From contig JAQOTA010000060.1 in NCBI GenBank assembly GCA_029532415.1, positions 186,001-250,000 on the forward strand: a stretch of DNA of 64,000 bases, read 5' to 3'. A program made the translations under genes and the position numbers. Positions 52,194-63,736 of the stretch are shown here, in pieces; position 1 is the first letter of the stretch, and each line of letters opens with the position of its first letter. This stretch comes from Marasmius tenuissimus. Lineage: Eukaryota; Basidiomycota; Agaricomycetes; Agaricales; Marasmiaceae. The notes below the pieces were generated by a model. The model was not told the origin of the DNA. It was given only the letters and a program-made list of their open reading frames with translations, and did not search any database.

Positions 52194-53273
52194 ACTAAAC
52201 ACAGCAACAGGACTAACACTGAAACCTTCAGCCACATCGAGCAGTACGCAAATGAGATCTTGCTCGTGCGACCAGCACTCAGCAGCTCAGTCTTCGTGGA
52301 AGCACTCTCTGACCCCTTCATTGCAGAGGCTCAAGCTCTAGCCATAGGCCTCGGAGCAGGCCTTGGGGACATTGAGATCATCACTCCAGAACCTAGGAGC
52401 TGTGCCCTGGCTGCCACGAACAAGAACGCCCCCCCCGGAACTTACATCATGAAAATTGACGACCCCGCTGTCCGGAACCTTCTCGCCCAAGGCCGTGTAT
52501 AGTCCAAGAACCAGGGATACACCTTCATCACCCGCCCAGCTAACTCGACCGAACGTTCGTGGGTGGTCAGGATATACGATGGCAAGTGTAGCGGCATGAC
52601 CTTAGAGCAGGCCAAGTGTCTCTTCCGCTGGCTGCTTCTGGTCAACCTCATCAACTGCAACGAATTCCGCACATTCGTCCACGACGCTACCCCAAACGAC
52701 ACCTGTCCGCTTACCTTCCGCGTGGTCGAATACATTGCCTTGCACAATGTCATCGCCCTCAGCCCTCATCCCAACCCAGGAGGACCCACACGTTTTGCAG
52801 TGGTCGCCCCACCCCTCGATGTTGACTACGAAGCCATGAAAGGAGGAAGACTCATTGTCCAAAACATGGACTTCGTCCGTGGTGTGTGGTTGTTCAGGCT
52901 CAGCAATCGCTACCTAGCCGACAAAAGAAGCCTGTTTTGCATTATGTGTGGTCTTGACTGGCACATCACAGCCGACTGCCCCCTACTCGCCCTCCCTGAC
53001 TACAATGGTCCTCAAGGTACCATCTCGGAATTTGTAGACAGTGTCCTCGGCGACAGAGCCTCTTCAGCAGCTTGGGCCCGCGTACGCAACAGCCGATTTC
53101 AACCCAACCTCAAGCCATACAGTGGTGAGGAGTCCCCGGAGTACACCCTACCACCACGAGGAATGGGTCGTGCTCGTCGTGAGGACCGTCAATCACGACC
53201 TCTGCGTGGAGGGTCCAGCAACTCTGCTGGAAACTGTGGACATCGCGGACGTGGCAGAGGCCGGGGTTTTTGA
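52194..53273 (+). pseudogene. gag/ORF1-like protein of a retroelement with CCHC knuckle
   Basis: A continuous frame of 359 codons interrupted once by TAG at 52500-52502 (after LLAQGRV). It contains FRTFVHDATPNDTCPLTFRV, then RLSNRYLADKRSLFCIMCGL, and a zinc knuckle C-x2-C-x4-H-x4-C (CIMCGLDWHITADC, 52938-52979). It ends in an Arg/Gly-rich tail (RGRGRGRGF). This build (RNA-binding knuckle plus RGG tail, no reverse transcriptase behind it) fits ORF1 or gag of a mushroom retroelement, probably LINE-like. The next recognised sequence is the LTR at 53936, so the pol part is missing. The upstream start is unclear: the frame opens after TGA at 52191, and no ATG precedes the conserved part. Confidence 0.6.
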
Positions 53274-53935
53274 TACAGATACTTCACCCTATCGTTGATA
53301 CTCCTACTACCAAAGTAAAGCATACTACGAGTACACTGCCCAAAGATGTACCTAGTATACAAAAAGAAACTGTTTCTCCCCCCTCTGTCTGTTTAGAACC
53401 ATGAAGTAGAACCCAGGCTTGGTCAACTGGGAAAGCCGCGAGAAGAAAAGTATCGCGCAACCTCATGCCGCTACATTTACTGACTCGGGTCGGCGAAACC
53501 TGGGGACAGGAAACAGCGTGAGTTATTCGGAGGATCTGAGCTAACGAAAATATTAGGTTAGTAAGGAGAATCCAAGAAGAGACATGGTCCTATTTAGGAT
53601 GGCCCCATGACTCTGGCTTGTCCAAAGTGGAAGCAGCCCGACCACGCTTTCTGCTGTCAAACCAAGTGCCCAAGAATTTGGTTGCAACACAGATTGCAGT
53701 GCCTATATTTGATCTCGACTCAACGCTCGCAACATTGGGAAGACATCCACCCATTTCAGTTCTCTCTGCACTGGTACGTCTCTCCCCCTCTCCCTCTTTT
53801 AATCGGTTTTCCGTTCTAGGTCAGGATGTCGAAGCTGGAGCTGAGCAAAGTCTTGCTACCGGTGACCCTTATGGTGATGAAGGCTTCGGACAGGTAGACT
53901 CTACCTCGTTCTTAGCCAATGAGAATGATGAGCCA
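53274..53935. other. unassigned stretch
   Basis: A 107-codon open frame at 53618-53941 runs into the LTR and has no recognised motif. It may be a fragment of the same retroelement as the preceding ORF or of a host gene. Nothing else is visible. Confidence 0.35.
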
Positions 53936-54022
53936 GCATAGTCAAACTGCACAGTGGGTTATAACGTCCTAAACCTCACCTTGGGTTAGATAGCTTGTAG
54001 AGCTGGTAGTTAGAGTGCTTTG
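53936..54022. repeat. LTR of second family, left piece (split by Copia 2)
   Basis: Starts TGATGAGCCAGCATAGT and matches the first part of the solo LTR at 49574. It is interrupted after CTTTG by Copia 2 and resumes at 63737. Confidence 0.8.
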
Positions 54023-54343
54023 TGATGAGCCGGCATGACGCCTAGCGCAGAGGACTACAACATGGCTACACTACTACTTACCAGAGAGGAGTTTAGAAAG
54101 GTAGAGGCGAGACGTAGAAGCTCAAGCACACTATAGATTCAGGTAGAGAACTACGAGCTTATATACATGTAAAGACAATAGAGTTACCATATAGGGACGA
54201 CAATAGAAATTGTACATATGAGCATAGTGAACAATGAAGAATAGAACAATAGTGAATGCATTGTCCCGCATAATACAATGGTGGGAAGTATGAACCGGGA
54301 CTTTGGATATACCGGAATCTAATTATAGTCCACGGATTCAACA
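54023..54343 (-). repeat. Copia 2 LTR (left)
   Basis: 321 bp, TGATGAGCC...TTCAACA. The polypurine tract follows at 54344-54352 as in Copia 1. Confidence 0.93.
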
Positions 54344-54352
54344 CACCCCCTC

Positions 54353-56168
54353 GCTAAGTGCAGCTGAAAAGCGCATCTAAGCAAATCAAGTGGACGAATA
54401 GAATTCAAGTCCAAGGTGATCTCTGAACCGTAAGAACTTCTCATGTCCAAGATTCTTCGTAAACATGTCTGCGGGATTATAGACTCCTTCAATGAAGAAC
54501 AATTCAACTTTGCCATCTTCAACACACGATCAAATATAATGATATCGAATATCGATGTGCTTGGTTTGGCGTTCTTGAACCGGATTAGATGCAATGAAGA
54601 TAGAGCCTTGATTGTCTCCGCAGATTGGAATAGGACCTAAGTCGATTCCAAGTTCAGAGAGTAGCGATCTTATCCAGGAAGCTTGACGACTGCAATCCGA
54701 CAGTGCCATATACTCAGCCTCAGTGGAAGAAAGAGCTACAGTCTTCTGGGCGTGTGATTGCCACGAGAAGATGCCACCTGCTAACTTGAAGAAGTAGCCA
54801 GTAATCAAATGGTGTTTGATAGGATCGGCAGCCCAATCTGAGTCTGTGAACGCAAGAAGACCTCCATCAGAGTCACCATCGTAGACAAGTGAATAATTTG
54901 ATGTGCCAGCAAGATAGCGGCAGATGTAGAGTGCTTTATCAAGGTGTTCCTTCGTTGGATTAGAAGAGAACTGGGAAAGCTTCGTAACTGCGTAGGCAAT
55001 ATCAGGATGTGTGCCCAGCATAATGTACAGAAGCGACCCAATCACAGACTGGAATCTGGAGCGAATGGCAGGATTGACTGGACCATCGTTGGGAGTTGGC
55101 ACATAGCCAGCAGGTAAGGGTGTAGGAGCACCTTTCGCATTCTGCATCCCGAAACGTTCAAGGACTTTCTTGAGATAATCCTTCTGGTCAATCATTATCT
55201 TATTGCCTTTGCGACAAATGCTCATGTGGAGAAACTCGCTAGCATCGCCCATATCGCGGCATTCCCATCGAGCCATGAACTCGGCTTTCTTCTTGTCAAC
55301 AAAAGCTTTGTTAGGACCCATGAAGAGTGCATCGTCAACATAGATGATCGCATACACAACTTCACCACTCTTCGGATCTTTGCAGATGAAGAGTCCAGCA
55401 TCAGAAGTCAGGCGTTTGAAACCCAGTACTTCCATGGACGAGCTGAGGGTTCGCCACCATTCAAGGGCAGCTTGCTTCAGTCCATATAATGCACGACGCA
55501 GGCGTAGCACCTTACGTTCTTGGCCCTTGACTTTGAAGCCTTCAGGTTGTTCCATGTAGATCTCCTCAACAAGATCACCATAAAGGAAGGCGTTCTTGAC
55601 ATCAACAGAGGTGATGTACCAGTTCTTGAGAGCTGTGAGAGCAAGCATCATACGAACAGTTTCATAACAAACAACTGGTGAGAAGATCTCATCGAAGTCT
55701 ACACCTTCAACCTGAGAGAAACCTTTTGCAACAAGTCTCGCTTTCTTGTGACCATTCGACTTGACGTCGAAGACCCATCTATTTTTGATGGCTTTGCGAC
55801 CTTTAGGCAAGTCACAGAGTTCGAAGACCTTGCGCTTACGAAGTGCCTCAAGTTCTTCGTGGCAAGCATTCTTCCATTCCTTCTGTTGCTCAACAGGCAA
55901 CTTTAGAATATCGCGGAGTGTCCACTCTCTGATGTTAGAGAAATCAGGAGTATCAGACTTTGGAAGCGAATCATGAACTGGAACAGCATTGTTCAACAGA
56001 TAAATCACGAATCCTACTCCCCCTTCTTGGGTCAGTCTTTCGACTACACTTTCTTCCTCATGCGACTCAGTGCTTCCACTGGGTTCTGGAGCAGGCGGAG
56101 GCGGAAGTGGACCAGGAATCCCCTTTTTACCACCTTTGCCTTTTCTAGATCGCGAAGAACTAGGAAGA
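54353..56168 (-). pseudogene. Copia 2 reverse transcriptase and RNase H
   Basis: Minus-strand open part 54530-56008 plus flanks. It has the same motif order as Copia 1: WVFDVKSNGHKKARLVAKG, YVDDALFMG, TDSDWAADP. The frame ends with TGA after RYHYI, where Copia 1 has CGA (Arg). That removes the last ~57 residues, including ADMFTKNLG. The 5' side is cut by the 2.7-kb insertion. Confidence 0.9.
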
Positions 56169-58871
56169 TGTAGCGCCTGCTATTAAAAAGCAGCTTCAGA
56201 GCCTTGTTTTTGTGCGATTTTAGCATAAAACAGATAAGAAATGACTAGGTAATACGAGTACTAGAGCAAGTCCCGAGCGGCTAGTAAAAGGCTCAGATCC
56301 TAGCATAAGGAGAGAATAGCGCCTCGGAGGCGTCTCTCCTTATCTCTGAAAACTGTAGGAGTCGTATAACTGATGAAAGTATCACTTCGGAGGCACGACT
56401 AGGACCTGTAGTCATAACAAGGGAATATCTCCAGTGGCTCGGAGGCATCGTACTAAGGATTAGAATAACAGAATCAGACTTAACAAAGACCCGTACTAGT
56501 AGGGATAGACAGAGGAGGTCACCGCGGAAGCATGGATGGTCGGAAAGCGAGACTAAGTCGAGCCTCAGAAGCTTGGTATAAGGTCGAGGCCTCGCTTTGG
56601 AGGCATGATTGATTCAAGTATACTAGGTATACTACAGGTTACGCTAGTCATCCATATTGGCTAGAGCTACCTCATCCCAACCGAAGTAATTATCTACGTC
56701 GGAATCTTCAGGATAATAAGAATCAATGAAGGTTTCATGATCTAGATAATCGGTATAGAATGGATTGCATAAAATAGGATTATAGAAAGAAAAGGATCGA
56801 GAGAGCCAACGACCCATGACAGGGGAATACTTGAAGAACGAGAGCTTGGTATAGTCAAGCTTCGGAGGTGCTGGGCACTCAGCACAGCTGACGACGGCGT
56901 CGATCCAAGCGTTGACGGCTCCAGGAGTACGAGCGGTTTTGAAGTCGAGGAAACCAACTCAAGCAATGGACTCGGTGACCATGTCGATGACAGACCTGGC
57001 GTCGTGAGGAATGAAGTGGTCAAAGGTGTCCTTGCAGAGATAGATTTCGTCCTGGATCATGTCATAACAAATCACGTAGCCCCAGTAGACGGATCTGTGG
57101 CGACTGAGGAAGAACTGCTGGAAGATGATTCCGAGGATAGCTTCTCGTTCTGCGTTGAGTGGAATGGGTAGGATGATGCGGCGCTCCTTGATCTTATCAG
57201 AGTAATCTTCTGGATACCACCAGAGCTTATACAACTCTGGAGAGGGAGTCAGAAGGCCGCCTCGGAATCTAGAAAGTAGAAAGGCTTACTATAGAGTAAG
57301 TTGCGGAAGTGGTCTTCAATGTTATGCAAGCGTGCCATAGTACGCTCAGGGAAAAGTAAGCAAGGAATTGGGACAACCTAACACTTGCTTTTACTGACCT
57401 CTGGACTGGCCGCTGAAATGGAAATTTTACTTCGGAAACTAGGAAATTAGCGCTTCGGAGGCATGGATCCGAACCAGGCACTGGGCGCTAAACAATGATC
57501 GAGAAGTGATTGAAGGAGTGGCACCGTCGAGGTACCTCCCTTGTACTCGTACATGGAGATATTGACTGTACTAAGGGCATAGTTGGTGCTGGTGGCAAAA
57601 CACAGTGCTCAACTGCACTGTGAGGCAAGGGACTAGAAAGAAAGGAATGGTGTACCAAAGAATCGAGTGGGAGTTCTGGCTGAACCATTGAACTATTACC
57701 CGGTATCCAAGGCACCAAGATTGGATATAGTGGGGCGGCCATATGGATGGCAGGATGTCAGAATTATCCGAGCTATGGAAGGACATCGACCTGGCTATGA
57801 ACGGCTGGGTAACTCCATGAATATAGGCATCTAGTAGCACTTCGGAGGCACGTACTTTGCTTCAGACGAAGGGAGTATATGCTTCGGAGGCAGACAGAAC
57901 AGGATGACCTATGACAATTGAAGGGTCTAGAACCGGAGAATCAATGCTGCGGAGGCAAATAGGCAGAACGGAACCATCGATAGGAGAGACCCGGAAGAAA
58001 AGAATGTTAGAGAATGTTCAAGGCTGATGATACTTCCGAAGCAAATTATTGGTTTTGACTTTAGGGTTCAAAAGCGTAGATTAAACACAAAACTCTCCAA
58101 GTATATTCCAAAGTAGGTAGTTTATGCCTCCGAGGCATGGTTTATTCGATATTTGTACAATTTGGTAGAATTAGAGCCTCCTAGAGTATATAAGCAGTGG
58201 GGTTTTCATCAAGAATCCCCAAGCAATCCGTACGATTAGTATTCAGAGGATACAAAGCTATTCCACTTGTTGGGTAGTCAGTTGACTCGGGAGCGCTTCT
58301 GGAGAGACATTAGAACGGAATAGAACTTTGTTTGCCCAAACCTAGAAAATCCATTGAACACTTGCTTGACCTTGACTTTGCATTGTTTGTCTGCGACGCC
58401 GACTTGACTGGCTGAGCTATTGTTGAACCTCCGAAGCTAATTGAGCTGAGGATATTGTTCGCCGTTGACAGTTGGTCTTTGGTCATTGACAGACTTGATT
58501 GGAGTCTTATTGCCATTGTTTGATTTGATTGTCTTGTTGCCCCTCGCTGTGAGAGTGGTTCTGAAGCTAGTTGAAGCCTAAGAACGCACTTCCGAAGCAC
58601 CAAACAAACTCTACACTCCCTGAAACAACCTATAAACCTCTCTTCCGAATCCCACTTTTGACCTCCGAACTGGTTTCAGAGGTGAAGCTACCTTAGTTGG
58701 ATAGTTTCTTGAGTCAGATTTCCTTCAGCCTACTATTGCAGTCTGGCTAAGAGCGGAACCTACAATCAACGCCGATCCCCGATTCCCGCACCCTTCAGCT
58801 ACACTCTTGAGTGTTGGGAGGATTTGACCTACGAGTTAGATTTTATTATACACCGCGAGTGGCGCTTTACA
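56169..58871. mobile_element. 2.7-kb inserted element with recurring CTTCGGAGGCA motif
   Basis: Comparison with Copia 1 near 37505 defines the insertion. The ends are TGTAGCGCC and GGCGCTTTACA, an imperfect inverted repeat; the flanks AAGA (56165-56168) and ACGA (58872-58875) may be a 4-bp duplication with one change. Inside, variants of CTTCGGAGGCA occur more than a dozen times in both orientations (for example 56384, 56436, 57452, 57839, 57881, 57946, 58125). A minus-strand open region at 56644-57234 and a TATA-like GAGTATATAAGCAG near 58182 are present. No transposase was recognised. Confidence 0.7.
56644..57234 (-). pseudogene. unknown ORF inside the 2.7-kb element
   Basis: 197 codons in one frame with a single internal TGA (56959-56961). 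The protein starts MYKLWWYPEDYSDKIKERR and continues AEREAILGIIFQQFFLSRHR, CYDMIQDEIYLCKDTFDHFI; after the stop GFLDFKTARTPGAVNAWIDA, then CPAPPKLDYTKLSFFKYSPV, and an acidic C-terminus (DSYYPEDSDVDNYFG). Composition looks like a real protein. No family is recognised. It could be a captured host gene or an accessory protein of the transposon. Confidence 0.45.
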
Positions 58872-60675
58872 ACGATCAACTGGATGTGAAGGTTCTTTAT
58901 CTCCAGTGACGTTTCTCCAAGTATTCTTATTCTCTAAGTCGCGAATAATGTCTGAGGGTCTATTTGGGTTCCGCTGTTCACCAAATATATTACCAGGTTG
59001 CGTAACACCCTTCCGTTGCCTTGAAGACCGGCGTGGACCATCCGCTGCTGGTGCAGGCGGAGGAACGGCGGGTTCGCCTGGAGGCGTCGGAGGACCAGAT
59101 TGAGGGAGTGGCACATCCCCTGGTGCAGGGCCACCTGCAGGTTCGTCAACCTGAGGTTCTGATCTCTTAGAAGGTTCAGAGCAACATCTGAGGTCTGGCA
59201 ATGGAGTATCAAAACCGTCATCATCAGAGTCTTCATCTTCCGAAGGAATGTTGGGATTTTCACCCAAAGTAAATGGTGCACTACCGACAGGTGTGAAGCC
59301 ACAAGTTTTGGCATCAGGACACTTGTTGTACAGCGTCTCATCGAATAGTGCAGTGCTACCTTTGAATACAGAATTATTACTTTGCATGAACAGGAAGCCT
59401 TTCATCCCTTCTTGGTAGCCGATGAAAGTCATCAACTCACTACGAGGAGCGAGCTTATTCTTCCTACGATCTTCAGGAATGAAGACGTAGGCTGCACAAC
59501 CCATAACTCGGAGATGTGAAACATCAGGTGCTTCGCCGTAAAGCATTTCGAACGGAGTTCGCCAGCTCAAACATTGCACAGGAGTGCGATTGTAGAGGTG
59601 GACAGCGTGCACATGGCAGAATTCCCACCAGGACTGAGGCATGCAAGCTTCAAAGCGAAGAGCTTCAGACTTCTCATGAATAGTCCTGTTGAATCGTTCA
59701 GCACGACCGTTTTGTTGTGGTGTATACGGTATGCTTTGATCCCTTTGGATCCCATACTCTTTTAGTACTGCATCAAACTTATCTCCTTTGTACTCTCCCC
59801 CTTCATCGGACATCCAGGTCTTGACAACAGCATTGAATTGCGTTTTGACCATAGTAAGGAAGTCCCTCAAAGCGGGTACTGCCTCGTCTTTCGTCTTGAG
59901 CTTGGAGGTCCAAACGTAGGACGTGCAGTCATCGAGAAAAGAGATGTAGTACTTGTACCGGTGATACGATTCAGCCGGGTACGACTTCAAATCCGAATGT
60001 ATGCGTTCAAACAGTTTAGAAGCTCTCGTTGTAGAGTTGGGGAACGATTTCTCATGCATCTTCCCTTCAGCACAACCACGACACAGAGGTGTCTTTTTAG
60101 TAGGCATATTAAGGTCAAGTGGGAAACCTTGCATATGTTTCCGAGCTTTATTCAGGGCTTTATCCGATGGATGCCCAAAGCGTCTGTGCTCAATATCGTA
60201 GTCGACGTTGTAAACGACCGACTTGGCCATTAAAACCTCAGCAGATGCTTTCCGCGAGTGTACCCAATAAATGGTTTGACCAGGCATATGAGGATAGGAA
60301 ACAAGCGACTGTCGTCGCTGTGATGAGTAGAAGGCTAACTTCTTCGCGTTTCCACGAATTGATAGACCATCTTGAAGGAACTCTCCCATGGATAGCAAGC
60401 GTATATCCAATTGTGGTATGTAATAGACAGGATAGAGACGCGAAACGCGCTCAGTAAGTTTCCCGTCATGTCCTTCAACATTATGCTTAATGAAGACAGT
60501 GCCTTTACCCTTGATTTGTATAGGGTTGCCCTTATTCGCAGTATTTACGATAGGACCATCAAGCAATTCATATTCAGCGAAGTCATTCATATCGTTCGTG
60601 AAATGAGAGGAGGCACCAGAATCAAGGAGCCAACCCTGTGCGTTATTCACACTTTTCTTTCCCTTACATTGAGTA
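58872..60675 (-). pseudogene. Copia 2 protease and integrase part
   Basis: Minus-strand open frame reading, from 60675 down: QCKGKKSVNNAQGWLLDSGA (protease), CRGCAEGKMHEKSFPN, HSDLKSYPAES, TWMSDEGGEYKGD, YTPQQNGRAERFNRT, then the low-complexity linker with SGPPTPPGEPAVPPPAP. No stop lies inside this part. It is bounded by the 683-bp insertion upstream and the 2.7-kb insertion downstream. Confidence 0.9.
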
Positions 60676-61358
60676 CAGTCGGTAATGCCCATTTGGGATA
60701 TGATCATCATTTGGGACAAACTGGCTTGACGGTGCAATCCTCCACTCTTTTTCGTCAGACTTTTTGTGGAATCATTCTTGACCTATGTGTGCTTATACTG
60801 AGCCAGCATAAAGAGGTGGGGAGCCCTATTTGTTGAGATATGGAATAAAGGATGGTGATTTTGGGCACAGGTCAAATATTGGTACAGTGATTATGAAAGC
60901 AGATGTCATCGGGAGACTCTCGGTATTGGTAGGCTTGTTTTGCATGATAATAAGAGCATTTTCAGATACCTAGCGGGGGCATAGCTGGGAGTAGGGAGGA
61001 GTAGTCGAAGCCGGACGAGATGAGGGCGCAAAACTCGCGAAAGGCGGTGATGGAAGTCATCGAATGTGACGGGTTTGGTAAGGCTTGGTGATACCCGGTG
61101 TTGCTACGCATTCAAAACATAGATTATCAGCGTGATGATGTCACGTCCCAAATGCTGGTTCCGCACTGATAACAAATTTTCGAGCTGATAAGAAGATCCT
61201 TCACCCACTACCCCCCTCAGTGGTCAATATGAGTTGATATATATCTTAAGCCAATGTATACATACCTTCCTAGACAGAAAGAACAAGGGGAAGGGGCGGT
61301 TGATATCTCTCAAAACCCCCATCAAGATTTCACCGTCCCAAATGAGCATTACTGACTG
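60676..61358. mobile_element. 683-bp non-autonomous element with TA duplication
   Basis: Ends CAGTCGGTAATGCCCATT and AATGAGCATTACTGACTG are inverted repeats with two mismatches, continuing with TTGGGA and TCCCAA. TA flanks at 60674-60675 and 61359-61360; Copia 1 has the empty site GAGTACATCCC. CAGT termini and TA target fit Tc1/mariner or pogo-like elements. No transposase ORF. Confidence 0.8.
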
Positions 61359-63117
61359 TACACCCCACAAAGTGGGTCGAAATAGCATTGCAAAAATTTA
61401 CAAGTGATACTAGATCACTACAACTACCGCGCGCACTACTGATACCAACTAGTTGAGAGCAGCGCTGTAGATTTGCATCAGCTTGGGAAAGCAGGTCAAG
61501 GTATGGTACTTGCCTGTCATCGTGGAACGATCCAAGAGAGACGTCATCCGGGACGTCCTCTGCTCCTGTGGCTTCGGCAATATCGTTGTCAACGTCATTA
61601 CCAAATAGAGAAGCCATATCGTCCATACCATCGTCAGATCCCCAGTCCATCTCTACATCTTCATCAGGATCAACGCTGCGAGAGCGTTTAGAAGGAGTAG
61701 GAGAAGGACGTCCGGTTCCTTCATCTTCCGAATCGTCCTCCAGAACTCACTTGGACGAGGAACCAGGCTTTGAGATACGATCCTGGAGTGAACGATTGGC
61801 GGCGGACATGACGATCTGTTCGAACGGTTTGAGATGCTGCACCGTCTTAGGGACACCAAGTCTGTCAGCAAGTGAATGTGCCTCACGTACATCATCAAAT
61901 ACTGACTCGGATGGCTTGAAGCCGGTGAAGGACTGCATGGCAGACAGATTCTTCTTGACAGCGGGAGCGACGGTGCTATCACAAGACTTGTTCCAGTGAC
62001 CAGTGAAGTGCGCTGGGGGCGGAGATCCTCTAGCACGGTTAGGAGGGGCACTGGCAATCTCAGTGCGCAAGGAGTTGTTGACTGCGTTCAACGCAATACG
62101 TTCCCTGCGGTCAGTGATTGAGGAGTAAGGACAGACAGGAGGAGGGGAAGCGACGACGGATGCGTAGGACGCAAGATGGGAGTGACCATGAGACCGATTG
62201 TTACCGCTGTTACCGCCGGCGTTGCCAGGACCCTGGTGCTGGTCGATACCACCGCGGGTACCACGCTGCTGCTTCTTCTTCTTACCCTTGTTCTGGTTCG
62301 AAGAGGGGCGTTGCTGCTGCTGTGGTGGACGGGTGTTGGTCTGCTGCTGATACCCACGCTGCTGACGTTGCTGCTGTGGGCGTTGCTGCTGACCGAACGA
62401 TGGTTCACGATTACCAGCACGCTTCACTGCAGAGAGGCGGTTAGCGAGCTGAGGGTTCTGGCGTTCGTATTCGACCATGATAGCGTCATAGACTTTTGAA
62501 ACGGTGATGCATTCATCATCCTCGGGATCCCTGACATAGTCGTGAAGGGATTTGGATGAGGCGGCGTCCCATTCGGGAGGAATAGCGGCAGTGAGCAAGA
62601 GGGATTTGATCAACTCGGGGAGAACCACTCCTACCTCGGAGAGTCGCTCGATGTAGGACTTGAACTTGGCGATGCCGGCTTGGGGATGAGAAGTGGTGAG
62701 TCTGAAAGAGACGAGCTTAACAAAATCGCCATAGATGGCAGACAAAGTGGGCTTGCCGTAGGTGAGGTTCAGCTGTTCCCAAGCTTTCTCGGCGTTCATG
62801 TCCTTGATCGGATCAAAGACCTCCTTGGTGGTGGTGATCTGGATAATCCCCATGAGCTGGAGATCTTCCTTGTCCCAAGCAAGACTTTCCTTGACCCAGG
62901 CAGCGTGCTCCTCAGGAGGAACGGTGGCACGGGTAACAGGAGTAACCCCGGCGGGGCTAGTCACAGTGCCAAGGGGCATGGAGGGACATGGTTCCTGGCC
63001 AGTGAGATGACCGTAAAGACCTTGGGTCTTGCACACAGCTTCCATCTCACTGTAGTAGGTCTGTTTGAAGTTGGTGCCGTCGAAGCGACCGGAGAAGTAT
63101 TTCTTAACGTCGAACAT
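61359..63117 (-). pseudogene. Copia 2 Gag
   Basis: Starts MFDVKKYFSGRFDGTNFK at 63117. It shares YGDFVKLVSFRLTTSHPQAG and the Gln/Arg-rich stretch with Copia 1, but the stretch after LTG (TGQEPCPSMPLG...) is clearly different from Copia 1. A TGA follows the SSSK residues near 61749, where Copia 1 continues RLLEDD. The remaining linker (VEMDWGSDDG onward) is open to the 683-bp insertion. Confidence 0.88.
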
Positions 63118-63399
63118 GGTAGTAAGAGGTTGAGAGTTTGGTGTTGGATCTAGAGAAGACAGCATCAGCATGCGTCTAATCAACACAGGGAGCAGCCATC
63201 AAGGCGCTATGCTCAACAAGGAGCATTGGATCCTTGAGATCCGATGTCGTCGAAGGACATACATCAATGCCATAGATTGATCACTCAATGAAGAGGTCGA
63301 TGGCAACATGCAGGTCTAGCCTAGCTAGCCGATGACAGCGGCCTAGGGGCGCTTGTCGCTAACAGCAGCCTGGGGGCACTCGTTATTGTAGTCGGGCTA

Positions 63400-63415
63400 A
63401 CTGGGGCCCATAACC
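63400..63415 (-). other. Copia 2 primer binding site
   Basis: GGTTATGGGCCCCAG on the minus strand next to the LTR. As in Copia 1 its complement carries GGGCCCATAACC of initiator tRNA-Met. The CAG here in place of CGG is the only difference. Confidence 0.65.
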
Positions 63416-63736
63416 TGATGAGCTGGCATGACGCCTAGCGCAGAGGACTACAACATGGCTACACTACTACTTACCAGAGAGGAGTTTAGAAAGGTAGAGG
63501 CGAGACGTAGAAGCTCAAGCACACTATAGATTCAGGTAGAGAACTACGAGCTTATATACATGTAAAGACAATAGAGTTACCATATAGGGACGACAATAGA
63601 AATTGTACATATGAGCATAGTGAACAATGAAGAATAGAACAATAGTAAATGCATTGTCCCACATAATACAATGGCGGGAAGTATGAACCGGGACTTCGGA
63701 TATACCGGGATCTAATTATAGTCCACGGATTCAACA
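63416..63736 (-). repeat. Copia 2 LTR (right)
   Basis: 321 bp, partner of 54023-54343, followed by the second CTTTG duplication. Confidence 0.93.

Larger units (their letters stand above)
54023..63736 (-). mobile_element. Copia 2: inactivated Copia element with nested insertions
   Basis: 9714 bp between perfect duplications CTTTG (54018-54022 and 63737-63741), inserted in an LTR of another family. LTRs of 321 bp differ at six positions by eye, all transitions, so it is older than Copia 1. It is broken by a 2703-bp insertion (56169-58871), a 683-bp insertion (60676-61358), a stop in Gag (near 61747) and a stop in RNase H (near 54530). Removing the two insertions leaves about 6.3 kb, like Copia 1. 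Confidence 0.93.

Noticed and set aside
56169..58871. Helitron identity for the 2.7-kb insertion
   Set aside because: The ends form an inverted repeat TGTA..TACA, and no CTRR end with adjacent hairpin is seen.
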